A DNA stretch of 64,000 nt from Verticillium longisporum (taxonomy: Eukaryota > Ascomycota > Sordariomycetes > Glomerellales > Plectosphaerellaceae). Below the pieces are notes generated by a model. That model saw only the letters and a list, made by a program, of their open reading frames with translations, had not been told where the DNA came from and did not search any database. Positions 45,505 through 57,035 of the stretch are shown in pieces. The stretch is from positions 3,844,001 to 3,908,000 of the forward strand of contig JAETXT010000007.1 in the NCBI GenBank assembly GCA_019188255.1. Direction: 5' to 3'. A program made the translations under genes and the position numbers. The stretch's first letter is position 1, and each line of letters begins with the position of its first letter.

Positions 45505-47066
45505 ACCTGATGACACCCATTTTTTCAATGCGGGAGCATTCGTGCGATGAAAACCCCCATTATTATAAGGTTGACTTCTGAATTTGCGTCTCTTGGATCC
45601 ACACATTGCACTGCACTCTTTCCATCACATCAGATGCTAAAAGTCTTCACAGAACCTTCACCGAACGATCTCGCCGCCGCCATGCTCGCCCAGAACATGC
45701 AGCAAATGCAGCAACTGTGGGAAATGGTGACGGCAAACAAGGACAAAAGCAGCCACGGAAGAGGTCGCGCCGCAAAGCGCGGCGGCGGCCGCAAGGCCTC
45801 CGACCGGGCACCCTTCTCCGTCGGAGGAAACGTGACTGACAGGACGAAGAGCACCATTGTCGTGGAGAGCATTCCCGACCAGCACCTCAAGGAGGATGCT
45901 GTGCGGGATGCTTTCTCCGAGTTTGGCACCATCGTCGACGTCACAATACAGCTCTACCATCGGCTCGCCATTGTCAAGTATGACGCTTGGCACGCGGCGA
46001 ACGCTGCCTACCGATCGACCAAGGCTTTCTTCGACAATCGCTTTGTCAAGGTCTTCTGGTACGATGAGGATGCGGCCGAGCAGGGCAACGGCGCCTCGAA
46101 GGCTTCTGGCATCGACAACACTCCCGAGGAGCCGGAATTCGACCTCGACGCCTTCATCAAGAAGCAGGACGAGGCCCAGAAAGCGTACGAGGAGAAGCGC
46201 CAGCGCCAACAGGAGCTGGAGAAGCAGCGTCAGGACCTGACAGAACGGCAGAGGGACCTCTTTGAGCGCCAGCGCGAGATTCGCCTGAAACTGCTGGAGA
46301 AGCTCGGTCAGGCGTCTGGCGGCGAGGACGGCACTGACGGCTCCAGTAATAACGAGGTGCTCAGGGCCCAGCTCGCCGCTCTCGAAGAGGAGGCCAAGTA
46401 CCTTGGTCTCGACCCGAACGCGGACGACGTCAGCACCTATGGCGGATTCCGCGGTGGGTACCGCGGTCGCGGCCGCGGCCGTGGCCGTGGCCGTGGTGCC
46501 CATCGCGGTCGTGGCGGCCACGTCGTCGACAGGGCTGCCGTGTATGCGGCATTCGAGCAGTACACACTCGACAACCCCACCCGTGTGGTTGAGGTCTCGG
46601 GTGTTGATTTTTCGGATTCCGAAAAGGACGAGGCGCTACGACAGCACCTTTTCGTACGTTTGCCCCTCTCACGTTTTTTTTGGTTGCGTGCCCAACACTA
46701 ACATGGTTCTAGGGGATCGGTGAATTTAATGATATTCAGATCACGCCCATGACGGCGCAAATCACATTCAAGTCGCGCAAGACGGCCGAGCGGTTCCTGC
46801 ATGCCGCTAAGCTGGCTCCCATTCCCAACGTGGGCTCCGTCGAGGTTGCCTGGGTCGAGAACGGGCCGGCCGCGGTCGGTCCCGCTGCGGCCGTCGTTTC
46901 TACCGCTCCACTGGCCCCGGCTCGAGACCCGGTCGGGAAGAACGAGCCCGACGTTGCCGTCGAGAGACGCGCGTCGGCCGAGCCGCAGCCGGACGTGAAG
47001 CGCGAGCCCAAGACGGAAGTGGACATGGATTACGAGCTATACGAAGACGGCGAGTGGGTGGACTGA
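44630..47066 (+). CDS. RBM26/27-like RNA-binding protein (PWI-like, RRM, RG-rich)
   Basis: Five exons: 44630-44694, 44808-44932, 44990-45439, 45653-46653 and 46713-47066, 664 residues, all in phase. Residues 1-85 form the PWI-like fold of RBM26/27 (LRAWIMKKLPEV, then DYLLALLASGYEDDEEEL). A Pro-rich linker with a basic NRKRSF segment follows. Residues about 280-350 form an RRM (STIVVESIPDQHLKED and LAIVKYDAWHAA); about 380-430 a charged coiled coil rich in Gln, Arg and Glu; about 485-510 an RG repeat tract; and the C-terminus another RRM-like fold (DIQITPMTAQITFKS). The human and fission yeast relatives (RBM26/27, Rmn1) work with the nuclear exosome adaptor in RNA turnover, so a nuclear role in RNA processing or decay is likely. 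Intron 3 carries a TC microsatellite. Confidence 0.88.
45474..45500 (+). repeat. TC dinucleotide repeat inside intron 3 of the RNA-binding protein gene
   Basis: About thirteen TC units within the 213-nt intron, 35 bases after the donor. Its length may vary between isolates. Confidence 0.9.
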
Positions 47067-48109
47067 GCTTGTAACATGCTTTCGCCGGTAGAGAGTGGGG
47101 AGTTTTCTTCTTTTTTTTTTTCCTCGCATGACGACCACCAAAAAACATTTGCACGAGGCAACGAGCGGCCTCGTTTTGTACTACTAGCATTGGGTTCACT
47201 ATACCCCGGACGCGAGACGTCCGTCGAACCTCGGACGGGAAGGGCACGGATTCGCACAGCTGGAACGCTGTGTTTGGTGGGCGGAATGGAGAGGCGGACA
47301 GACTGCGGTTGGCTATCAGTGGCCCCGCGGCCTAGGTCTCGCTGGAAGCAGCATGATAGACTTGTATTGACACCTTTTCATGACTGACGTTGCACGACGA
47401 TTGAACGTGACTGGTTTGGCTCATCAAAGTGCATGATGCGCTGGACCCAACATGACTTTGAAGGCGAGACCATTGTGTTTGATAAAGTGGCTGTGGGAGT
47501 CTCCCATCGCCTCTTCTCCGCACTTGAAATAGCCGACTGACGTGGACAACACTTGAAGTGTTGTCCGGGGCGAGGGGGCCGACTCCTTTGCCTAGACATC
47601 TACCAGTGTGGTTGAGCAGACAATCTGTCACTTGTCATGAACAAAGTTATTGGTAGTCAAGAGTAGTATTTCCCGCCCACTAGAGACTATCCAACAGCGT
47701 CTCCGCCGCTGCTCCATCCCCCGCCCGCCATCCACCAGGAAACCAGAAGAAAAATGCCCCCATGTTGAAAAGAACTCCATGCTCCAAGCCGCTATCCTGC
47801 GGCCTTCAGTTTTAAGGTTGAACTCGAATTGGTTCTTGGGGGTATCGTTGAGATATGATATGCATGCTTCCGCCCTTCCGCCCGTCATAAAAGAGAGATT
47901 CCGTCAATCTCCCTCGGTTTTGTTTCCTGCCAGGACCTCCTGGCTGTACCTTGCGAGTCCCAATTTGGCGTGACTCGAATACAGCCTTGGCTGTCTCCTC
48001 CTTTTGTTGAAAAAGCATGCTGGCACCTCTTGTCGTGTTTCCCTATCCTGGGTTTAAAACGCCTCGTAAGATGCATCATAAAAGGGTCAAATCGTGAGTG
48101 TCAAATAAA
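47067..48109. other. convergent intergenic region, 1.0 kb
   Basis: The 3' flanks of the RNA-binding protein gene and the MTHFR gene meet here. A T-rich run at about 47105-47122 lies early in the first 3' UTR. Nothing else is recognised. Confidence 0.5.
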
Positions 48110-50030
48110 TTAGGCCGCAGGAACTGCGATGCCGTTGGTAGTGCCGTTGGTGGGGGCCGAAACGGCGTCGGGAGCGACGTCCTTGGCCACCGGCTTGATG
48201 TCGTCGTACTCCTTGACGGAGAGACCCTCGAAGAGATCGAAAATCTCGCGCTGCTGGTGGAAATCGTTGTTCACTGTGACTTGTTAGCGAAACATTGCAC
48301 GCTTCAAATGGCACGATAGGGCTGCACTTGCCGACGTTTACGAGGTACCACTCATTCATGATACGCTCGACAAGCACACGGCTGGGGGACGACTGTTCAA
48401 AGCAATGCGCCCAGTCGAGACCGAGGCGGAAGGCCTCGTCCTTCCAAGCCACGAAACTGATGCCCTCGACGATGGTCGGCTGCACAATCTCCTTTCCGGG
48501 GAAGACACCCCAGGTCACGGCATTAGGCCCGTCCGAGGGCGCGTTGTACTTGAGGTTTCCGCTCTTGGTGACGGCGTAATAGGTCATGTCAGGGTGTTTT
48601 TCAATGCGAGAAATGATCTCAGGGTAGAGGTCGGGATGAACCAGCATCTCGAGGTATGACTTTTGGTAGACATAACCGTTCTTGGGACCCCAGCCGTGCA
48701 CGGCGTGGGAAGACTTGACGCCGTTCACAGCAGGCTGAGAGTTGATGGTGATGATACCCCTCTTGTTGAGTGCAATGAGATCCTCGCGAATGGGGTCTGC
48801 CTCGTTTGTCAGAGGCGACTCGCTCCAGGGGAGACAGTCAATCTCGTTTCGGAGGTAGCGAACAAACAGGGTCGCAATGTCCTGAACGGTCTGTGGCTCT
48901 CCCCACTTCTTGATGTTCTGCTCGTTCGTGCCGGTCAGACCGATACCGTAGGCGTCCAGCTCACCAAAAGCGGGTGAGCGCGAGTCACCCCATCGACCGT
49001 TGGGGAACTCGTCCCAGTCCTGCGTGCGGAGAATGTACGACTTGTTGCGTCCCTTCCAGAAGATGGGACGCACGTCCTCCTCTCGCCTGCCGAGACCGAG
49101 AGATTGCTTCCAGGGCAGGGCTTGCTTGAGGGGGCGCTCCGAAGTGGGCATCCAGTTGAGCTCCTCGAGGACCATGCGGGTGGCCTGGGCAAGGTTCATG
49201 GTGTAAAAGTGCAGATGGTGAATACCGGCAGCGAGAATCTTGCGGCACATGCCGGCGACGAGGACCTTGCCGACCTCACGAACAGCGTTGTCGTCGTTCT
49301 TTACAGGCTCGAGGGCGTCCATGAATTCCTGGGGGACGCTGCAGTTCATGTGCTTGGCTCGGCGCTTCAATCTGGCGTAGGAGGCAATGGGCATGATGCC
49401 GGGGACAATGGGGATGGTAATGCCACGCTCGCGGACCTTGCCGACCCAGCGGACAAAGTTGTCGGCGTCGTAGAACATCTGGGTCACAATGAAGGTGGCA
49501 CCCATGTCAACCTTCTCCTTGAGGTGGTCGAGCAGGGACTCTTCGTCCTTATTGTCATCGCAGCCCTCGGGGTAGCCAGCAACACCAATGTCAAAGTGAT
49601 CGTGGTATGTGGCACGAATGTGCTTGACGAGGTCACGAGCATATTCGAAGCCGCCGTCGGCGGCGACCCACTTCTCCTTTTCACGGGGGGGGTCGCCGCG
49701 GAGGGCGAGGATGTTTGTGCAGCCGGCCTTGTAAGCCTTGCGCAGAGCGTCGTTGACCTTGTCGAGGCCCATGTCGGTGCAGGTCAGGTGCATGCAGGTC
49801 TCGAGACCGTAGACACTCTGAGCCTGCGTGACCATCTCGCAAGTGAGCTCGGCGATCCTACCGCCGGCACCCCAGGTGATGTCGATGAACTTGGGGCCAA
49901 AGTTGTACATGCGGTCCATGCGGTCGTAGAGGTTCTGGACACCCTGGGCTGTCTTGGGAGGGAAGTACTCGAAAGAGAACGAGGGCTGGCCGTCGCGCTC
50001 GGCGTCGGCGAGCATCTCCTTGATGTGCAT
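48110..50030 (-). CDS. met13: methylenetetrahydrofolate reductase (MET13 type)
   Basis: Exons 50030-48332 and 48273-48110, 620 residues. It reduces 5,10-methylene-THF to 5-methyl-THF with FAD, feeding methionine and SAM synthesis in the cytosol. The N-terminal half is the MTHFR barrel: FSFEYFPPKTAQGVQNLYDR carries the catalytic Glu; then LETCMHLTCTDM, NILALRGDPPR, GVAGYPEGCDD, FIVTQMFYD and PGIMPIASYARL. The C-terminal half is the eukaryotic regulatory domain (ITINSQPAVNG, VHGWGPKNGYVYQKSYLE, VTWGVFPGKEI). The match is to yeast Met13 more than Met12. The intron (48274-48331) has a GC donor (GCAAGT), a CTAAC branch point and a CAG acceptor, joining YLVNV to VNNDFHQQ. An eight-C run in RGDPPR is read correctly, so this gene has no frame break. 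Confidence 0.96.
48274..48331 (-). other. GC-AG intron in the MTHFR gene
   Basis: The donor GCAAGT replaces GTAAGT; the rest of the donor matches the consensus, as is usual for GC introns. The 58-nt length, internal GCTAAC branch point and TCACAG acceptor all fit, and the splice restores the conserved C-terminal frame. No nearby GT donor does so. Confidence 0.85.
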
Positions 50031-51308
50031 AGTGGCGGTGGGGTTGGGTGGTACTCGTAGGAAGAGGTATTATCGGGAACAAGGTGGAGGAGGGGTGGAA
50101 GCGGCAAAAGGCCGTTCCAAAAGGCTGTCGGGGAGAGTTAGCAATGTGGTTTTGCAAAAGAATGCCACGACTGTGAAAAGAGCAACAGTTGGGTTTAGGA
50201 GGCGATTGGTATTTCAGGGGAGTGGTGAAGCAGCCCGAAAAACAGGCGCCAAAGGTGAAGGAGGGGTGTGAGAGGGCATCATAGAGCGGGCAGCGGGCAG
50301 CGGGCAACGGTAGTGGTGGTGGTGACTCACTTGGCAATCTACAAGACGAAAGTGCCAATGGTGCTCGAGACAGACGTTGAAGCACCGGCGATGTACTTTC
50401 TCGCGATGCTCTCGAACAAACAGAATGGTGTCAAAGGGGGAGACAAGACAGAAGGACGCACAGGCTCAAGCAAGTCGACGTGAGGTAAGAATTTGAGGCA
50501 GCTACTGGGGAGGCGTAGGGGTGGAGAGGCGTATCGGCGCCGGTGTGGATGCTGCCAATACCACATCGGTCGTGCCTGCCCACACCGGCCCACCCACGCC
50601 TCCGAATATGGCGTCGTGACCATTGGTTGAACGTGCAGCCACGTCTGCCCCGCTGGCCCGCCTGTGTCCCTTCTTTGCCCCGCGAGTTTCTCCTTCCTGT
50701 GATGCACGTCTGGAGCCTGCCCGAGGAATTGTCATTTGTATGTCCGTACTTCTTTTTTTCCCTGTTCCCCGGTCGAAACTCGAGCATGTGGCCCTCGAGG
50801 ACGAGGCGGTGTGTTTGGACATGACGGTAGAGTTCACGATCTGCGTGACGAACACATGCCCTGCTCTGACTCAGATGTCGGGGAATCGGCTTCTTTTCAT
50901 TTCTCAGCGTGAAAAGCAGAGCGGGGGGCCTGCCATGTTTTCCGTTTCCTCTCAGGCAAGCAAGTCAACTGTAGGTTCGCTGTGACACTGGCTGGCAAGT
51001 GCAATCATTGACGCCCGCCTGCCCCGCTTTCCAAGCATCATTTACCCCTCCGTCACTGCCCCTCCGCCCGGCAGAGTCCCACTTCACCGCCCTGCCCCCC
51101 CCTTGCCCCCCTTCCCCCCAGATTGGTCTTCAGGGTTCTTCTGACGTGGGGGTTCGTCCCGTTGCCTTGGCAGCTGACAACAGCTGGGCTGTAAGATACT
51201 CTTGCAGGCTCTGGCATCAGGGGATGAACACTCTTGCAGATACTGCTGCATCAACGGGATGGATATTCATCATGATCAACATAACACGGCAGCACATCCA
51301 GAGCCCCA
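50031..51308. other. MTHFR upstream region and bZIP gene 3' flank
   Basis: Both neighbouring genes are on the minus strand, so this holds the MTHFR promoter and 5' UTR plus the downstream end of the bZIP gene. Short pyrimidine tracts and a poly-T run (about 50750-50760) are visible. Open frames are short, overlapping and without motifs. Confidence 0.45.
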
Positions 51309-52534
51309 TCACCCTCCCAGCTCCTCAACCCGCGGCCCCCTCAAGTGCAGCCGCGCCGCGCCCCGAATCTCCCTGAGCCGGTTGCTCTGCGCCACAACGT
51401 CCCTGTCAAAGATGAACCACCACCGCTCGAAGAACGTCTGGCCGATCTCCCAGCCGGTGGCGTCGTACGGGTCGCCGCCCCAGATGCGCACGCCCTCGGC
51501 CTCGTCCTCGAGGTCGTAGGCGAACTGGATGGGCGCCAGCGCGTCGCGCGCCCCGGGCGGCCGCAGCGCCTCGGGCATGTTGAAGATGCTGATGATGCGG
51601 TCGCGCACCGACGGCCACGGCAAAAAGTCGAGCATCGGGTGGTGCGGCAGCTGCCGCTGGGTCGGCGTCGGGCGGAAGTTGGGCGGCAGCAGCGCCGCTG
51701 GCGTGCCGCCGCCCTTGTTGAAGGGCGAGTTGGACGTCGGCGACCAGAGTTCCGTGGCGCAGCCGAGGCGGTCCGCTATGCTGAGGAAGGCGCGGAGGAG
51801 CGTCAGGTCGGCCATGGGGAGCAGGTACCGGTCGGTGAAGTCGTCGACGGGGACCGGCGGCGCAAAGGGCTCGCCGGGTGACGGTGCAGCGGACATGGCG
51901 GTGCTGTTGGCTATCAAGTTGGAGGAGAGGCTCGACGAGGAGCCGGGCGGGGAGGAAGACGAAGGGGTGGAGAGGGAGTCCCACATGATCGTCTCAAAAG
52001 ACGCGCATGGGAATGTCTCGGCGAGCGTCGAAACGGAGGTAGGCTCGAGAGATACCGCGTCCCATGGCATGTCCATGCCAAGATCCAGGCCAGACGTCAG
52101 CAGAAGGTCGTTGGGTGAAACACTGGTCCGAGGCGCATCCGGAGGGGACACTGATGAAAGGGATCCATCTGGATGGGACGAAGAGGCTGGTGGCTGGATA
52201 CCATCGACAGCGGAAAGGTCATCTTGCTGCTTCGTGTCCTTGCTTTTGGTCCTTGCCTCTCGTTTTCGTTCGCCTGAAATTTCGTGTAAGTCACAGGTCA
52301 GTCACCCTTGGGATAGGGCCTCTCCCCAAACAAGCATGGCCGGGTCGGCATGGCAAACTCACGGTATCGCCGCTGTGCCAGCACATTGAGCACCCTCTTT
52401 CTCTCGGCCGCATCCTCGTCAATATCAGGCACGTCGAGCACGGGTGGCGCTTTCTGCACCCTCTGCCGCGTCTTGGGGCGGTTGTACGTCGCATTGCTGC
52501 TCTGAGCTACGGTATCCACACCTGTCGACCCCAT
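51309..52534 (-). CDS. bZIP-like transcription factor with DUF3425-type C-terminus
   Basis: Exons 52534-52363 and 52273-51309, 378 residues. The intron interrupts the basic region: ERKRVLNVLAQRRYR joins ERKREARTKSK across it. Residues 44-68 are the basic region with the N-x7-R signature (N50, R58). No leucine heptad repeat follows; the next 80 residues are Ser/Pro/Asp-rich. The second half (from about residue 185) matches the DUF3425 region of fungal AP-1-like factors: LPMADLTLLRAFLSIADRLG, LDFLPWPSVRDRIISIFN and EIGQTFFERWWFIFDRD. These factors are nuclear DNA-binding regulators, often of stress or secondary metabolism, but no target can be inferred here. The start at 52534 gives a short acidic lead into the basic region. 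It stands alone, with no obvious partner gene. Confidence 0.87.
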
Positions 52535-53352
52535 GGTACGTCCAGATACCCGGAGATGCTGCCGTGTTCTTCGCTGCGCTTTGTCTTGGCAGCAGGTTCA
52601 GGTGTGTGATTGGGTATCGCGGGTTATGCTGCCATGCGAGTATAACAGCCAAGCATGTTGAGAGTTGGGCCATCAGAAAAGAGGCCGCGCCTTATTTAAA
52701 GGCCGTCGCCCTCGCCCCGGGCCATAGCGAGATGGAAGGTCCGGCGCCCGGTGCCTGGTGCTGTCAGCTCAGGGTGGGGCGTCGGAAGTGTGGCACAGCA
52801 TGTCGCCTTAACATAACGGATAACGAGTGACCTTCTTGCAGGCGACATTCCTCTAACCTTCAGGTATCTTCTTAACATTTGTTCGAAGCTTAATTATCGC
52901 TCTCTTCATCGCGTTGCGGCTCCTCCTTCGTACTGCATTCACTCCAACATTTCTTCTCAGCTGGAGGGCTACTTTCGTCTCAAGTTGAGCGGCTAGCCTT
53001 ATCTCTGGTCGTCGTCGCTCATGGGTTAGGGGGGCTGTCACTGGTGTAGAAATCACCTGTCCACCTGAGGTACCTCCCTTACCTTACTAGATAGTCATCT
53101 AGAAGACGCGAACGGTATGCGGCGTAGACCAATGCTACGCCACGCCAAGTGCCGACTCTTTTTCGCGAAACCAAGTCTGATGATAGCACAAAAGCAAATA
53201 TCAACCAAACTCAAATCATGTGGTATTGCCAGTCTTAGGCTCGTCGGATATCATGTGAACAAGCCCTGTTTTAGGATCGAGTGAAATGTGAAAACCCAAA
53301 CTCCAAAGCGATTTCTCCTGAGAAAACACCCCCAACACCACGCAATGTCACC
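52535..53352. other. bZIP promoter region and downstream end of the homeobox gene
   Basis: No supported gene. GGTACC/CCTTACC-type short motifs occur near 53065-53090. Both flanking genes are on the minus strand. Confidence 0.45.
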
Positions 53353-56300
53353 TCACACCAGAGACGCTCCCCCTCCGATCTCCCCGCCGTACTCCATCTC
53401 CATCTCAGCAAGCATGCCTTCGACTTCGGCGTCCGTGAAAGCCTGCCTCTGCTGCTCACCCTCTCCCGCAATCTCAGCGACGACCCAGGCCTTGAACTTG
53501 CCCAGCAGTGTCTCGTCGTCTGCCGCCGTCCTCACGGCTCCCATGACCTCGCGCGCCTTGGCCCTGAGAGCCTCATCCCGTGGAAAGTCTCGCCCGGCCG
53601 CCGCTTCTGAGTGCACGAACCCAACTAGAGAGTCCTCTAGTTCGCGCGCGCAGAAAATGGTACCAGGCCGCGCGTGACGCGTGTCAAAGGTCGCGAAAAA
53701 GGCGTCCGCCACAGCTTGGTCGCGAGTGCCTTGGCCGGTCGATGACGGGCTCGTCCCAGCGAGGGTCGTGCCCGTGCTGAAGGGTGTCGAGAAATCAATC
53801 TTGGGGTTGAAGGGGCAGCTCGATGCCGCGGCCTCGGCCATTGTGCGGCTAGGGACCACGTCTTGGTTCGGTTCAAGGGGCGAGGCGGCCGCCAGCAGGC
53901 CGGCATCACGCTTGAAGCGCTGAAGCCACTCGGCGTTGTCCGCGGGCGTCTGGTTCCACGGGTCGTCGCTGACAACAGGTCAGTACACTGGGCGGACTGT
54001 CAAGGATCGGGTATGCGGGAGGCGTGTTACTCACTCATCGTACATGATCCACCGCGCCTGGTGCTGTAGCTCCTGATCTGAGGGCACGTGCTGGTTCGGA
54101 TTGTTCGGCGACGTTGTTTGTGTGACGAATCGCCTCAGCTCACGCGCCAGCCTTCGGAATCGATTCGAGTCGTTCATGCAAGTCGCTCCGCCCATGTGCT
54201 TCGATCGCGGCGGCGAGGACGCAAGCTGCTGCTGTAGGCCGAGCACAGTCTGTGCGGGCTCGCTGGCATTGGGCACCAGAGAATCCTGCGTCTGAGAGAA
54301 GCTGCCTCCGGGCGGATGGCGCTCGCGGAAGGCATTGAGCCAGACGAGGCTGTCGGCGGCTGTCTGGTTCCAGCCGTCGTCGAAGTCGTATATGATGATG
54401 CGAGCCCGGCGCTGCAGGTCTTCATCGGTCGGCTCGATGCCCAACACCCGCTGGTCCTCCATGTACTCGCTTAGAGACGTCTCCAAGCGGCTGTAGATGT
54501 GGATTGTGGAATCGATCTTGGTCATGTCCGTGGACCGGAAGTAGGCATTCTTGATGTCCTCCGTCCGCGGCAGGTGGGCTCGCTGCCGGAAGTTGGCGAG
54601 CCAACCTGTCGATGAGTTGATGAACCGAACAAGCCAGTTGGCGATGAAATCCGACGGCGTGGTTGATGCCTCCTCGATGCGTCCGACGATGCAGCACGCC
54701 TCGACCTGTAGCTCGTCGTCGATGGGGGTTAATCCGAGTAACGTCCTGTTCGAAACAAAGTCCCTGAGCTGCTTCTCAAGAGGACAGGCCTCGAACTTGT
54801 TGTCCTTGCCGGTAATCCCCAAGAGTGAAACCCTGTTCTCAGTTGCGGAACGGAGAGGACCAAAGTGCGCCCGGCGTGCGGCCTCTGGAGACGACATGAA
54901 GAGGAACCTGAGACAGGAGAAGTTCGAGTCGATGCCCTGTAGCGATAACACTTCGCTGGCGAAAATGATTCTGCATGCTTCGAGCAACATCTCGTCGTCG
55001 TTGGGCAGGGCCCCGTCTTGTCCTCGTGATTCATCATGAAGAAAGCGAGCTCCATCTTGATGAGTTCGTAGGCACTCCTTGGTGACTCGGGCGGCGAGCC
55101 ACCCGCTACGTAGGGAAATGGCGTGTTCCGTTCATGGTCAATAAGATCTGTTGCACAAGAAAAAAAGTTTCAAAAGTTAGACGCTGCAAGCTGGTCTACG
55201 GGATATCGAAGGGGTCTCATACAAGGCGGGATCGAGTTCTCGACCATGTCGAGGACGGGTGCGTCAAAACCCCAATCACCCTTCCAGTCAGCCATGGTGT
55301 TACCCGTTTTGAAGTGCTCGGCGAGATGGTCTACACGAATGGACCAGTTATCCATTATGATGCCACAGAAACCGCACCGTGACCTGATCTCCGGCGTCGC
55401 CACCTTCCACGTCTTCATGCACCAGTCCATGAACTTGACGTTGTGTACGAGTCTCAAGTGTTGGTTGAGGTGGTCCTTCCGGTAAAAGGTGCGCTCTTCA
55501 ATTGATCGCTCCTGGCACGTCGTGTGGTTGTGGCTCTCAATGTGCTCGTTATCCGGGTCGACCTCGCCACAGTAGACGCAGCTGACCTGGTTGGTTGCCG
55601 GATTGAGGGCGCGTGGTCCCTTGGGTGCGCATACCCATCGCTCGAGAGACAGGTGTAGCGACTTTTCATGCCTTTGCCAGTCGTGCTTTGTCCGGAACGT
55701 CTCGGTACAGAATGTACACTGGAAAGTCTTGAACGGCGCCGCCAGATTCGTCTTGTCGTCAGGACCACGCTGAGGGGCGGCGCGCCTCCTACGGCGTCGA
55801 CGACCGCGGATCTGCATGGAGCTGAAGGAGCCGAAGGAGCCTCGGGAGGCATGCGAATAAGCAGAGGCAAAAGATCCGCCGCTGGAAGTGCCAACACTGC
55901 TCGTCGAGGAATAGTCGACAAGAGAACGGCCCGAGCCGTCGTCAGTGAAGGCAAAGCTGTGAGGGCTGTTCAAGCCCGAAGACATTTCCGAATTGGACGC
56001 CACGGCCCTGGCAATGGCTGTCACGGAGGCCGGTTCGTTATCAGGCGGGGAGTCGACCCAACGTTCGAGGGGGTTCTTGTTGGCGATGCTCTTGTCGAAG
56101 GCCGGTGTGCCGGGCCGCCGGAGTATATCGACAGCTCCGGCAAACAGGGTGAGCGTGGCCGGGGATGGTGACCTCGGTGGCCGGAACCTGCCGGGGCGAC
56201 GGGCATTGGCGTGCCACTTTGGGGTCTGCGTCTTGTTGAGCCCGGTCTGACGCTGAAGCATCTCCTTCTCTTCGTCGCTGGGGTACGGATGACGGTTGTG

Positions 56301-57035
56301 ACCAGAAAGCCACGTCTTCAGAATTTTGACCGATTCTCGCGAGAAACGAGCACCAATCTTAGGGGGAGGACTGTTGTTGTTTGGCACAGCAGCACCCGCA
56401 GCGGCGGCGGCCGCCGTGTTCTCCTGAACAGGCGGCACAGTGGAAGGAGGCGCCATCTCCAGAGGCGCGGAGGACAGTGAGGCCTTCAGCAGACCCTGAG
56501 AGGAAGGGATGTCTCTGTCATTGGTGACCACGGGGTCCTCGGAGAGATCGTTGGACCAGTTGTTCGCCGGCACTGACGGTGCGAAGCTGCAAGGGCACCA
56601 GAGAGCAACGCAGGAGGTGCAGAAGCCCTTGTACTCACCCTCGCGGATCCTCTTGCACTCGAGGCCGCTGCGGGAGCATGACGTGCATGGCACGGCAGGT
56701 TTGTACCAAAAGAAGTCTGGCAAGGGGTTAGGGAGCTGATAAGGCTCGGGGGCGGGACCTGCGGAGAAGTCCATCGGGAAGGCGGAGGCGGAGGCGGAGG
56801 CGGCGGGAGCAGACCCCAGAGGTGCGTCTTGGCCTTCCTGGCCCGCCTCGGAAAAGTGTTGGAGGGCCCAGAAGCTGAAGTCATCATCGTCGACATTGGC
56901 CAACATGAGATCAATGTCTTGGTCAGCGATGTTGTTGGGGATGTGCTCTAAGGGGGAAGGAGGCAGAGGGCCGGTGTGGTCGAGCAGCATGCCGACGTTG
57001 TCACCAGCCTTGTCCCAGTCGACGAATTCGTCCAT
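53353..57035 (-). CDS. homeobox (KN type) plus C2H2 transcription factor with repeated C-terminus (one frame break)
   Basis: Exons 57035-55223, 55147-54035 and 53968-53353; 1,180 residues after one base is restored. The start is MDEFVDWDK at 57035; an in-frame upstream ATG at 57272 would add 79 residues. In order: a Cys-rich cluster (117-149: CTSC, C, then CTSC and CPC, like a fungal binuclear cluster); a KN-type homeodomain at about 228-285 ending KWHANARR; a run of seven Arg (412-418); a C2H2 finger at 439-461 and further Cys/His pairs to about 574. The C-terminal 550 residues contain four related blocks with a DDELQ-A-type helix followed by WNQT-AD-WL-FR. The frame breaks at G3C4 (55008-55014, plus strand); one more base joins NHEDKTG to LPNDDEMLLEAC. 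It is probably a nuclear regulator of development. Confidence 0.88.
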
